From contig REDT01000197.1 in the NCBI GenBank assembly GCA_007693295.1, forward strand, positions 1 to 51,324: a DNA stretch of 51,324 nucleotides, read 5' to 3'. The position numbers and the translations under genes are program-made. The first letter of the stretch is position 1. Each line of letters opens with the position of its first letter. Below are positions 7,290 to 15,563 of the stretch, piece by piece. The notes under the pieces are model-generated. The model did no database searches. It saw only the letters and a program-made list of their open reading frames with translations, and was not told where the DNA came from. The DNA is from Balneolaceae bacterium. Lineage in GTDB: Bacteria > Bacteroidota > Rhodothermia > Balneolales > Balneolaceae.

Positions 7290-7937
7290 TCAGTTGATAT
7301 CGGCTTCTTCAAGTGCAAATCTAACCAGGGCAGCTGTATTCTTTAGCTCCAGTTTGTTCATCAGATTTGACCGGTGTGTTTCTACCGTACGCGAACTAAT
7401 ATAGAGGATCTTGGCAATTTCCGAACTGGTGTAACCTTCAACGATCAATTTCAGGATTTCACGCTCTCGTTTTGTGATCTGTTTTTCGGGTTTCGAATCC
7501 TCATTTTTTGCCTGGTCAGCATATTTGCCGATCATAAGCTGGGATATGGATTTGCCAAATGCCTGCTTGCCTTCCGAGACTTTTTCAATAGCTTTTAGCA
7601 GTTCTTGCGTTGAGCAGTTTTTTGTGAGATAACCTTTTACTCCCGCTTTCAGAGATTGATTCAGGTGAGAGATATCGGTAGAGTAGGTGAGTACAATCAC
7701 TGCGGCCAGTTTATTGATCTGCTGGAGACGCTGAAGGAGATCGTGGATATTCGCATCTGCAATATTCGATGAGATCACGCAAACCGACTCAGGTTTTTTT
7801 TTGAACTCAGCGATCAGTTCCTTGCCGTTTTTTGTTACTCCATCGACCGATATCCTGGCGGACTCGTCCAGAACGCTTTTCAGCCCCTGGCGATAAATGT
7901 CGTAACTGTCCGCAATAAGTACCCTTATTTTACTCAT
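7290..7937 (-). CDS. NarL/FixJ-type response regulator with a receiver lacking the phospho-Asp
   Basis: The protein has an N-terminal receiver fold (1-120) and a C-terminal LuxR-type helix-turn-helix (about 148-210: ITKREREILKLIVEGYTSSE, then SSRTVETHRSNLMNKL). It therefore looks like a DNA-binding regulator. The receiver is unusual: where NarL-type proteins have a phospho-acceptor Asp after beta-3 (VVLMD), this one reads VCVISS, with Ser56 at that place. The acidic pair near the start is reduced to ADSYD. The conserved Lys in GYLTKN and the Thr in VLTYS remain. It probably works without classical phosphorylation. I prefer Met at 7937 (MSKIRVLIADSYD) over the track's start at 7997, because the family begins there. 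A strong terminator follows. Confidence 0.88.
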   Translation of the reverse strand: MSKIRVLIADSYDIYRQGLKSVLDESARISVDGVTKNGKELIAEFKKKPESVCVISSNIADANIHDLLQRLQQINKLAAVIVLTYSTDISHLNQSLKAGVKGYLTKNCSTQELLKAIEKVSEGKQAFGKSISQLMIGKYADQAKNEDSKPEKQITKREREILKLIVEGYTSSEIAKILYISSRTVETHRSNLMNKLELKNTAALVRFALEEADIN

Positions 7938-8515
7938 TCTTTTGAGTAGATTTTGTTGAGTCGGACAATGAATATAAACCTTTATTTGAAAATGCAAAGA
8001 AGTTTATGTGAATAACTTGTTAATAAGTCTTTAAAGGGCGATTAAAATTGCCTAATACACCGATAGCGTACTCCGAAAGCGGCATGTTATAAAAGTCTTT
8101 ATAAGCGTGTGGAACCGTTAGAAACTTCTGACGCAATGTATAAACTATGTGAGGAGTTGGGTAGCCGGTTCGAAACATTGAATAATTGATAGAAAGAGTT
8201 TGATTGTCCCATAAGATACTATTAATAAAATATTTAATAAGATCCTGAATGCAGGTATTGACTAATTGATCGGTTTTAAAATGATGACAGCTATGTATGC
8301 TGCCGGCTCATTACACACTGAAGAGTTCACTTGGTGATGACGTCAATTTTTCAGATGAAAATGGAAGCGCTTTTCATAAACAGAGAAGTGTAGTTTATTT
8401 TCATCTGTTTTTTTGGAAGATGTTCATAAGTAAGCCATTTGATCGGTGTAAGAGGCTTTGAAGAGGACGTTTTTAGTAACTCAAAGAAAGGTTGGTTGAT
8501 ATAATACACTCCGCT
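7938..8515. other. Intergenic region with one long inverted repeat
   Basis: About 580 bp without a supported gene. It includes the promoter region of the NarL-type gene on its left side and an 11-bp inverted repeat (8352-8407). No other structure is recognised. Confidence 0.4.
8352..8414 (+). repeat. Inverted repeat, terminator-like
   Basis: CAGATGAAAAT (8352-8362) and ATTTTCATCTG (8397-8407) are perfect 11-bp arms 34 nt apart, followed by seven T on the plus strand. It has the form of a plus-strand terminator, but no plus-strand gene lies upstream within the gap. It may end an unseen transcript or be a relic. Confidence 0.5.
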
Positions 8516-8941
8516 TTAAAGCATCTCATTAAGAAGCCATATTCCCAGCAGGGTTTTGATCGACCAAAGAGTGGTTCGGCCCCAATTACTCTTTACCAGC
8601 CGATTCACCATCACGTTGCTATAACCGGCCGAAAGATTTTCATGAAGAGGAACCATCACCAGGAATGTATGCAGCCAAATCAGAACCACAAGAAGCAGCC
8701 CCGCCTGATGTGCCAGTGGATAAAACTCCGCAAAGATGGAGAGCCATATCGATGAGCCCAGTTCCAGCAGCATGACAGGTACAACAATCAATGAAATCCG
8801 CACCTTATGGGTGCTCATATGTGAACTAAACTGCTCTCGGCTAACACGATGAAAAAATGGGTAGTGTACAATCTGAATCGTCCAGATCACACCACAGAGA
8901 AAGAAGCTGCTGAATATGTTAATTAAAAAAACAGAGTTCAT
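8516..8941 (-). CDS. Four-helix membrane protein of unknown function
   Basis: The 141-residue protein has four hydrophobic helices (about 4-26, 49-68, 75-97 and 119-138). Conserved-looking polar residues sit at helix ends: TIQIVHYPFFHRV after helix 1, the SSHMSTHKVRIS turn, LHENLSAG and VKSNWGRTTLW. The HYP motif, the paired histidines and the NWxRT motif recall a family of uncharacterised membrane proteins that I have seen annotated in Bacteroidota as hypothetical. I cannot assign a reaction. The gene reads away from aspS, leaving a shared upstream region of about 100 bp that must hold both promoters. Confidence 0.7.
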   Translation of the reverse strand: MNSVFLINIFSSFFLCGVIWTIQIVHYPFFHRVSREQFSSHMSTHKVRISLIVVPVMLLELGSSIWLSIFAEFYPLAHQAGLLLVVLIWLHTFLVMVPLHENLSAGYSNVMVNRLVKSNWGRTTLWSIKTLLGIWLLNEML

Positions 8942-9041
8942 AAAATCTTCTTCAACACAGTGAAGCGAATGGTTTAGGGATTCTTTATTTTATCCAACTT
9001 GAACAGGAAACGATTTTAAATAGTATAATCAAAAAATATTT

Positions 9042-10823
9042 ATGAGCTGGTTACGAACCCATACGTGTGGTGAACTTACAAAAGAACAGAAAGGCCGGGA
9101 AGTAGTGCTGAACGGATGGGTGTCTACACGCCGCGATTTAGGCGGTTTGATCTTTATAGATCTGCGCGACAGATACGGAATTACACAGATTGTTTTTGAT
9201 GAGACCAACAAAGAGATTCACAGCATGGCCGAGCAGCTTCGCTCGGAATATGTAATTGGGGTGAAGGGTAAGGTGATCAACAGAAGTGAGGAGACGATCA
9301 ATCCGATGATGAATACCGGTGAGATTGAAGTGGAGGTTTCCGGGATGACGGTCTATTCGAAAGCAGACACACCTCCGTTTGAAATTAAAGACCAGATTGC
9401 AACCAACGAGGAGACGCGCCTGCGCCACCGCTATCTTGATCTGCGCCGACCCGAGCTGCAGAAAAACATGCTTCTTCGATCAGATGTAGCTCATACCATT
9501 CGAAACTTCTACCACGAGCGGAAATTCGCCGAAGTGGAAACTCCGGTATTAATGCGTTCAACACCGGAAGGTGCACGCGACTACCTGGTTCCCAGCAGGG
9601 TGAATCCGGGTAAATTTTTTGCGCTCCCGCAGAGCCCTCAAACCTATAAGCAGATTCTTATGGTGGCCGGTATGGACCGCTATTTCCAGATTGTAAAGTG
9701 TTTTCGGGATGAAGACCTGAGGGCCGACCGCCAGCCCGAGTTTACCCAGGTTGACGTGGAGATGTCGTTCGTGAATGAGGAGGTGGTCTATTCCACGCAT
9801 GAGGAGTTAATGGCCACTATTTGGAGAGAGCATCTTGGTGTGGAGATTCAGGCGCCATTCCCCCGATTAACCTACAGCGAAGCGTTACAGAAATTCGGCT
9901 CCGACAAACCTGACCTTCGGTTTGGGGTTGAAATCAACGATATCTCTGACGAGGTTTCAGATTCGGGGTTTAAGATTTTTAATTCTACGGTACAAAAAGG
10001 CGGAAGAGTGCTTTCCATAACCGTACCGGGACAAGGAAGTCTTGGCAGAGGGGCTCTTGACAGGCTCACCGAAAAAGCCAAAACTCAGGCCGGAGCAGCG
10101 GGAATGATCTTTATGCGCCTGGATGGCGGTGAGATTACCTGCAGTGTGAGTAAGTTCCTTGATGAATCCACCATGGAGAAGATGGCCGGTGCATCCGGTG
10201 CCAAAGATGGCGATCTGGTTTTGATTCTGGCAGGGCCCGCACCGGCAGTATACAAACAGATGGGTTCACTAAGGCTGATTGTTGGTGAAGAATTTGACCT
10301 GATAGACAAGAGCGCAACAAAGTTTTTATGGGTTACCGAATTTCCGCTGGTGGAGTGGTCGAAAGAGGATCTGCGCTATTATGCGCTTCACCATCCGTTC
10401 ACCGCACCCAAACCGGAAGATCTGGATAAACTGGAGAGCAAACCTGAAGAAGTGAATGCCAGGGCATACGATTTGGTTCTGAATGGAAATGAAATTGGCG
10501 GCGGCTCCATCCGGATACACGATCCAAAAACACAGCAGAGGCTTTTTGATCTTTTGGGGATTCATGAAAAAGAGGCCAGCGAAAAGTTTGGCTTTCTTCT
10601 AAATGCATTTAAATATGGTGCTCCTCCCCATGGAGGAATTGCCCTGGGCCTCGACCGAATTATCATGCTCATGTCGGGATCTCAGAGTTTGAGAGACGTA
10701 ATCGCGTTCCCGAAAAACCAAAAGGCACAGAGCTTAATGGACAACTGTCCCGATGTTGTGGATGAGAAGCAGTTAAAAGAGCTGCATATTTCACTCAGAA
10801 AATCGGCTGAACTCAAAAATTGA
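9042..10823 (+). CDS. aspS: Aspartate--tRNA ligase
   Basis: This 593-residue class II aminoacyl-tRNA synthetase charges tRNA-Asp. It has an N-terminal OB-fold anticodon-binding domain (about 1-105, HTCGELTKEQKGREVVLNGW) and a catalytic core with FALPQSPQTYKQ. Motif 2 is CFRDEDLRADRQPEFTQ. A bacterial-type GAD insertion spans about residues 290-410, and motif 3 near the C-terminus is GGIALGLDRI. The length is normal for bacterial AspRS. The ATG at 9042 begins the conserved MSWLRTHTCGEL. The stop codon overlaps the start of the next gene, so translation of the two is probably coupled. Confidence 0.97.
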   Translation: MSWLRTHTCGELTKEQKGREVVLNGWVSTRRDLGGLIFIDLRDRYGITQIVFDETNKEIHSMAEQLRSEYVIGVKGKVINRSEETINPMMNTGEIEVEVSGMTVYSKADTPPFEIKDQIATNEETRLRHRYLDLRRPELQKNMLLRSDVAHTIRNFYHERKFAEVETPVLMRSTPEGARDYLVPSRVNPGKFFALPQSPQTYKQILMVAGMDRYFQIVKCFRDEDLRADRQPEFTQVDVEMSFVNEEVVYSTHEELMATIWREHLGVEIQAPFPRLTYSEALQKFGSDKPDLRFGVEINDISDEVSDSGFKIFNSTVQKGGRVLSITVPGQGSLGRGALDRLTEKAKTQAGAAGMIFMRLDGGEITCSVSKFLDESTMEKMAGASGAKDGDLVLILAGPAPAVYKQMGSLRLIVGEEFDLIDKSATKFLWVTEFPLVEWSKEDLRYYALHHPFTAPKPEDLDKLESKPEEVNARAYDLVLNGNEIGGGSIRIHDPKTQQRLFDLLGIHEKEASEKFGFLLNAFKYGAPPHGGIALGLDRIIMLMSGSQSLRDVIAFPKNQKAQSLMDNCPDVVDEKQLKELHISLRKSAELKN

Positions 10824-11533
10824 CTACATTGAAAACTGCAGGAATTGATGGCTGCAAAGCCGGCTGGATACTTACCACCTTTGATGAAGAGCCATCCTAT
10901 CATATACTGAGAAGTGATAAGGAGCTAAGAGATGCACTGAACAGCTATGACCTGGTATTCATAGACATGCCAATAGGACTTGAAGATGAGGTTTACACCC
11001 GCGAGTGTGACCGGTTGCTGCGAGAGAAACTTGGGCCGGAATATGCGAGCAGCGTGTTTAGTCCGCCCATACGCCCGGCGCTTCACGCCCCCTCATATGT
11101 GGAAGCCAACATGCAAAGCTACGAGTACACGGAGAAGAAATTGACGGTACAGTCGTGGAATATAACGCCGAAAATTAAAACACTCGACGCTCTGCTTATT
11201 GAAATGCCCGAACTCAGAAATAAGGTGCTTGAAAGCCATCCCGAACTGTTGTTTATGAAACTGAATGGCGGAATGATCTACCAGAAGAAGAACACCAAGA
11301 AAGGCATTCGCCATCGACTTGATCTTGTAAACCATCATGAACCGATCGCGGCCGATTTTTTTCGGGAGATTAAAGAGGAGTATCGAAGAAACGAGGTAGA
11401 GGAGGATGATATCGTCGATTCAATGGCGCTGGCACTTGGTGCAAAACATGCCGAAGAGAAGGGGATCAAAACTCTTCCTGAAAATCCGCCGTTGGATTCC
11501 GAAGGGTTGAAAATGGCGATTCACTACGTATAA
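10820..11533 (+). CDS. DUF429 family protein (predicted RNase H-like fold)
   Basis: The 237-residue protein matches the DUF429 pattern: AGIDGCKAGW at the N-terminus, VFIDMPIGL, SPPIRPAL, then a conserved Glu in SHPELLFMKLNG and the C-terminal DDIVDSMALALGA. The acidic residues in these motifs resemble an RNase H-like active site, and the family has been predicted to be nuclease-like; no reaction is established that I know of. It begins with TTG at 10820, overlapping the aspS stop by 4 nt (TTGA), which points to translational coupling. No functional link with AspRS is evident beyond shared expression. Confidence 0.85.
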   Translation: MTTLKTAGIDGCKAGWILTTFDEEPSYHILRSDKELRDALNSYDLVFIDMPIGLEDEVYTRECDRLLREKLGPEYASSVFSPPIRPALHAPSYVEANMQSYEYTEKKLTVQSWNITPKIKTLDALLIEMPELRNKVLESHPELLFMKLNGGMIYQKKNTKKGIRHRLDLVNHHEPIAADFFREIKEEYRRNEVEEDDIVDSMALALGAKHAEEKGIKTLPENPPLDSEGLKMAIHYV

Positions 11534-11651
11534 GCCTGAAATCAATCCTGAAATTTTGAAAAAACCCCAAAACATCAGAGCCGGAAAAATATAGGCTTCA
11601 TCCGCTTAAAGGTTTATCAAAACAGTGTTGAATACACGCTGAACCGAGCTG

Positions 11652-13097
11652 CTATCTCTCCAATATCTTCTTGTATTTTACGCCTGCTTTATAAACACGG
11701 TTTACGCCGTTAAAAGCAGCAATACGATACGCCTCAGAGTAGGTTGGGTAGTTCAGTACATGGTCGAGAAAGTATTTGATTGTGCCTCCCGTTGCCATTA
11801 CGCATTGCCCAAGATGGATCAAATCGGTAGCCTGGCCGCCGATAATGTGTACACCAAGCAACTTAAGGTTATCGGTTCTGAACACCAGCTTCAGAATTCC
11901 ATCGGTGTCGTGCTGGATATCGGCTTGAGTCAGGTTTTCGAAGTGTGCCCGGCCAATGGTGACGTCTATACCCAGTTCCCTGGCTTTGATTTCAGTAAGC
12001 CCGATTCCTGAAATTTCGGGAATGGAGTAGATGCCAAATGGGATATCGGCACCCAGTGAATCATTTTTCATTTCGAACATATTACACGCTGCCAAACGCC
12101 CTTCAACAAATGAGACGGCTGCAGATGATTGCTGACCGATTACATCGCCAACAGCGTATATATTGGGCACTCCGGTTTGGAAGTTTTCGTTTACGACGAT
12201 CATGCCATCATCCGATACATCTATGTTCAGATTCTCAAGACCAATATTAGAGGAATTGGGATGTTTACCGCCAATATAGAGTACGTGATCTGTTTCGGAA
12301 ACGTGTAGCCTGTTTGTACTTTTATGATGAAAAGCGACCTCCATACATGTGCGCAGTTCATTGGCTTCCACGCGCTTTACGGTTGTTTCTCTGAAAATCT
12401 GAATATTCTTCTTGCTAAGAATCTTCAGTAACTCATCCTTAATCTCCTTATCCAAAAAGGGTAGCATGTCATCCGTACCGCTGAGGATGGTTATACGTGT
12501 GCCCAGGGCTGCAAAAATTGTAGCGAATTCAAATGCAATCACGCCGCTGCCCACGATGACCATTCTTCTGGGGATATGAGTCATATCTAAAATAGAATCA
12601 TAATCCATGATGGTGGTATTATTTACCTCAAAATTCTCAGGGCTTTTTGGGCTGCTGCCGGTGGCAATTAATATATGTTCTGCCGTATGGGTGGTGGTCT
12701 GTTTTAATTGATTTGTGACCTGAACAGTATGCTCATCAATAATTTTCCCAAATCCCCTGGCGGTTTCAACTTCATTTTTAATCAGGTCTGTCTTTACCTT
12801 TTTATTCTTACTGTCAAGGATCGACATTTTGTAGTGTAACAGGTCTTCCATCCTGAATTTTTGATAGGGTTTTCTGCCCTTTTCATCGTTGAATTGAGTG
12901 TGGAAGTTAAGAATCAGATTGGCAGCTTCGCGCAGTGCTTTACTGGGTACGGTACCTTTGTTAAGCCAGGTGCCGCCAATATTCTCATTGTCAACTTCAA
13001 CCATGAGTACTTTTTTATCGAACTTGGTGCTTTGCATTGCACATGAAAAACCGGCAGGGCCACTGCCCAGAATGATTACATCGTAATCGAAAGCCAT
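11652..13097 (-). CDS. sthA: Soluble pyridine nucleotide transhydrogenase (SthA-like flavoprotein)
   Basis: The 481-residue protein has the fold of the FAD-dependent disulfide reductase family: N-terminal FAD site GSGPAGFSCA, central NAD(P) site VIVGSGVIAFEFA, FAD-binding IYAVGDVIG and a C-terminal dimer domain. Where lipoamide dehydrogenase has the redox pair in GGTCLNVGCIPSKAL, this protein has GGTWLNKGTVPSKAL: Trp44 and Thr49, with no Cys at either position. The C-terminal catalytic His is also replaced (LNYPTYSEAYR), as in SthA. It therefore cannot be a disulfide reductase and most likely moves hydride between NADH and NADPH. Known SthA keeps one Cys (GCTHWGT), which is absent here. It is a single gene, transcribed divergently from sod. 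Confidence 0.85.
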   Translation of the reverse strand: MAFDYDVIILGSGPAGFSCAMQSTKFDKKVLMVEVDNENIGGTWLNKGTVPSKALREAANLILNFHTQFNDEKGRKPYQKFRMEDLLHYKMSILDSKNKKVKTDLIKNEVETARGFGKIIDEHTVQVTNQLKQTTTHTAEHILIATGSSPKSPENFEVNNTTIMDYDSILDMTHIPRRMVIVGSGVIAFEFATIFAALGTRITILSGTDDMLPFLDKEIKDELLKILSKKNIQIFRETTVKRVEANELRTCMEVAFHHKSTNRLHVSETDHVLYIGGKHPNSSNIGLENLNIDVSDDGMIVVNENFQTGVPNIYAVGDVIGQQSSAAVSFVEGRLAACNMFEMKNDSLGADIPFGIYSIPEISGIGLTEIKARELGIDVTIGRAHFENLTQADIQHDTDGILKLVFRTDNLKLLGVHIIGGQATDLIHLGQCVMATGGTIKYFLDHVLNYPTYSEAYRIAAFNGVNRVYKAGVKYKKILER

Positions 13098-13313
13098 AAT
13101 ATCAGATTAAATTATGAATGGACTATATCAAAAGAATTTAGGTATCTCTTACCTTCAACATCAAACTAAATCTGAAATGCTTTTAAAAAAGTTTGATGGA
13201 ACGTTTTAGCTATTTAGATTCTTATATCTTTAAGGATGGACTAACAGGTAACGCCATGAAGATAAGTGCGTTACAAAACTGAAAATAATAATCTAAAAAA
13301 GTTAACAACAACC

Positions 13314-13922
13314 ATGTCATTTAAATTACCAGATTTACCATACAAGCACGATGCCTTAGAGCCGAGTATTGATGCGCGAACAATGGAGATTCATCATGGC
13401 AAACACCATCAAGGTTATACCGATAAACTAAATGCTGCCCTTGAAGGCCATGAATTTGCAAACCTTGAAATTGAAGAGGTGCTAAAACGTATAAATGAAG
13501 TACCAAAAGAGAAGAAGCAGGCAGTAATCAACAATGGTGGTGGTTATGCCAATCATAAACTTTTCTGGACAATTATCTCACCCGAAGGCGGCGGCAACCC
13601 TACAGGAGATCTTGCCAAAGCGATTGATGCTGAGTTTGGAAGTTTTGATGCTTTCAAAGAGAAGTTCTCTTCTACTGCTGCATCTCAGTTCGGTTCAGGT
13701 TGGGGATGGCTGTGCGTGGATAGTGATGGCCGTTTAAAAGTACTTTCAACTCCAAACCAAGACAGCCCTCTGATGAACGGTCTTACTCCGATATTCGGAG
13801 TTGATGTGTGGGAACACGCATACTACCTGCACTATCAGAACAGAAGGCCCGATTACCTGAAAGCGTTTTGGGATGTTGTGAATTGGGATCAGGTTGAAAA
13901 AAACTATCAGGCTGCCAAATAG
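13314..13922 (+). CDS. sodA: Superoxide dismutase, Fe/Mn family
   Basis: The 202-residue protein converts superoxide to oxygen and hydrogen peroxide. Metal ligands are His27 in [12 protein letters not shown], the His in [10 protein letters not shown], and Asp and His in DVWEHAYYL near the C-terminus. GGG in NNGGGYANH and Gln in TPNQDSPLM are the arrangement usual for the manganese type, so Mn or cambialistic use is likely; this is inference. I place the start at 13314 ([17 protein letters not shown]); the track's GTG start adds 16 residues outside the family. No signal peptide is seen, so it is cytoplasmic. A strong terminator follows. Confidence 0.95.
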   Translation: MSFKLPDLPYKHDALEPSIDARTMEIHHGKHHQGYTDKLNAALEGHEFANLEIEEVLKRINEVPKEKKQAVINNGGGYANHKLFWTIISPEGGGNPTGDLAKAIDAEFGSFDAFKEKFSSTAASQFGSGWGWLCVDSDGRLKVLSTPNQDSPLMNGLTPIFGVDVWEHAYYLHYQNRRPDYLKAFWDVVNWDQVEKNYQAAK

Positions 13923-13958
13923 ATAACTAATTCGGCAGTTCTGAAAAAAGATAGTAAG

Positions 13959-13998
13959 GGGTGCTCTCTATGATTTATTTGGAGAGCACCCTTTTTTT
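13959..13998 (+). terminator. Rho-independent terminator, probably bidirectional
   Basis: GGGTGCTCTC pairs with GAGAGCACCC over 10 bp and is followed by seven T, ending the sod transcript. The same hairpin lies at the 3' end of the convergent lipoprotein gene, and its minus-strand side has a T-rich tail (13945-13950), so it may serve both. Confidence 0.9.
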
Positions 13999-14800
13999 AT
14001 TCGCTCAAATCCAGTTTATACCACCTCTCCATTGCGCCAAAAGCCCTTGTCATATTCTGCCGGGGTGCCCGCTGCTGACGAGTACCATGCATATCGCGGT
14101 TATTATTTGAGGTGGAGTAAGAACTCTCATTTTGTCGCCTGAAATTGGGGGGTTCGATGGCAAATCCCAGCCACAATCGCTGCTCGCTAAATTCAAAAAT
14201 AGATGAGCCATTGCGTGGTATTTTCATTTCAATGGAGAGGTTTCGGCTGTCGGTATTGGCGGCAATTTCAATTCCGTCTACTTCGAGTTGAGATTTCTCC
14301 ACAAATCCGTATTCGGGATTAGAGCTTCCGTCGTGCCGTTCAACAATCATCACGCGCGAGAAGAGGTCTTCACTGAGCCGTTCAAGTGTTTCACGGTTTT
14401 CAGGTTTCGAGAACCATTCGTTATCTCTAATCATAGAGGAGAAAGCACCCGGGTTTTCACGAAGCAGGTTAAACGAGCCGGCGGGAAATGCGACGCCAAT
14501 TCTTTTTCGTTGATCCTCATTATCACTTAAATAGATAATAAAACCTGATTGACGGATCGCCCTGTCTTTAAAAGGACTTTTGATATCAACAAACAAATAG
14601 ATAAAGTCGTCGTCGAAACTGGCATAGTAACTTGCCTCGCTTCGTGATTCAAAAAGAGACCGGTTTGTATCCCAATCCGATAAGCTGCCATCTATGGAGA
14701 GAGGGGAACTCTGCTGATGCGGTGTGAATGTATTTGTGCTTCCACAGCCTGAAAAAAGAAAAAATAGAAAAACTAAAGCGGAGATAGAACGATGCGTCAT
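13997..14800 (-). CDS. Lipoprotein with a beta-sandwich (CBM9-like) domain
   Basis: The 267-residue protein has a lipoprotein signal peptide (lipobox LFSGC, Cys19), so it is anchored in a membrane facing the periplasm or outside. Residues about 33-225 open with SIDGSLSDWD and continue with FDDDFIYLFVDIKSP and GFIIYLSD, the pattern of the CBM9/DOMON-like beta-sandwich seen at the start of many Bacteroidota surface proteins. The last 45 residues are polar and rich in Asn, Arg and Gln. It lacks the large C-terminal barrel that often follows this domain. The ligand is unknown. It converges on sod and shares its terminator. Confidence 0.75.
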   Translation of the reverse strand: MTHRSISALVFLFFLFSGCGSTNTFTPHQQSSPLSIDGSLSDWDTNRSLFESRSEASYYASFDDDFIYLFVDIKSPFKDRAIRQSGFIIYLSDNEDQRKRIGVAFPAGSFNLLRENPGAFSSMIRDNEWFSKPENRETLERLSEDLFSRVMIVERHDGSSNPEYGFVEKSQLEVDGIEIAANTDSRNLSIEMKIPRNGSSIFEFSEQRLWLGFAIEPPNFRRQNESSYSTSNNNRDMHGTRQQRAPRQNMTRAFGAMERWYKLDLSE

Positions 14801-14897
14801 TTAAATAAATTATGTTTGGTGTAAAGATCGCAGAATAAACCGCGGGAAGTCACGAATCTACTACTTCTAACGGTACGAAAATGTCGTTAATTATCTG

Positions 14898-14905
14898 TAT
14901 ATTTG
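14898..14905 (+). promoter_or_regulatory. Candidate -7 box (TAnnTTTG)
   Basis: TATATTTG matches the Bacteroidetes sigma-A -7 consensus and lies 36 nt before the bacilliredoxin start. No good -33 TTTG is seen at the expected distance, so confidence is limited. Confidence 0.4.
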
Positions 14906-14941
14906 ATGAAATGAAATTTAGCAATTAAATCGAAACCTATT

Positions 14942-15391
14942 ATGCAATTTGGATTTGGAGTAGGCCCTGACACCTCTTGGATGAGAAAAGAGCTTACAGA
15001 TCTCGGTATTGAAGAGCTCAAAACTCCCGAAGATGTTGATCGGGCCATGAAAGAATATAGTAAAGGCACTCTGTTAATGGTGATTAATTCTGTGTGCGGT
15101 TGCGCCGCAGGTAATGCACGGCCGGGTGTTAACATAGCACTTGAAAAGACAGGAGCAAAACCGGATCATCTGGTTACGGTATTTGCCGGGCAGGATAAAG
15201 AGGCAACAGCCAGAGCCCGTGAATATTTTAGCGAGTACCCGCCATCATCTCCGGCATTTGCTTTCTTTGTGGATGGTGAGATAAAAGCAATGGTACCCCG
15301 ACACAGAATTGAAGGAAGAACACGTGAAGAAGTTGCTCAGGATCTGCTAATGGTATTTGATGCATTTGCCGGTAAAGAGTCAGCTAACTAA
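14942..15391 (+). CDS. BrxA/BrxB family bacilliredoxin
   Basis: The 149-residue protein has a thioredoxin-like fold with the CGC motif (Cys52-Gly53-Cys54 in NSVCGCAAGNARPG) that marks the BrxA/BrxB (YphP/YqiW, DUF1094) family. In Firmicutes these proteins remove bacillithiol from oxidised protein cysteines; in Bacteroidota bacillithiol is also known, so the role probably carries over, an inference. Other family features are GTLLMVINS, the VFAGQDKEATARAREYF stretch and SPAFAFF. The length is normal. It is a single gene with a terminator directly after it. Its nearness to sod and sthA gives a loose redox neighbourhood, not an operon. Confidence 0.92.
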   Translation: MQFGFGVGPDTSWMRKELTDLGIEELKTPEDVDRAMKEYSKGTLLMVINSVCGCAAGNARPGVNIALEKTGAKPDHLVTVFAGQDKEATARAREYFSEYPPSSPAFAFFVDGEIKAMVPRHRIEGRTREEVAQDLLMVFDAFAGKESAN

Positions 15392-15424
15392 AGGTATTAC
15401 CAATATCGGTATCGATCTTTTTAA

Positions 15425-15461
15425 AGTCTTTTCACTCATGTAGTGGGAAGGCTTTTTTTTT
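15425..15461 (+). terminator. Rho-independent terminator after bacilliredoxin
   Basis: AGTCTTTTCACT pairs with AGTGGGAAGGCT (12 bp including G-T pairs) around a 5-nt loop and is followed by nine T. Confidence 0.85.
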
Positions 15462-15482
15462 GAATGATTATTTGGTTTAAAT

Positions 15483-15520
15483 AAAAAAGTCCCCACCTTC
15501 AAAATGAAAGAGGGGACTTT
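15483..15520 (-). terminator. Rho-independent terminator of the minus-strand block
   Basis: AAAGTCCCC pairs with GGGGACTTT; on the minus strand the hairpin is followed by TTTTTATTT. It lies about 45 nt after the stop of the gene at 15564-18926. Confidence 0.85.
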
Positions 15521-15563
15521 ACTGATGCTCTATTCAGGCATGTTTAATTTCAATCCACGACTT

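Noticed and set aside
13266-13313. GTG start giving superoxide dismutase 16 extra residues
   Set aside because: The family begins at [10 protein letters not shown]; the extra residues are low-complexity and show no signal peptide.
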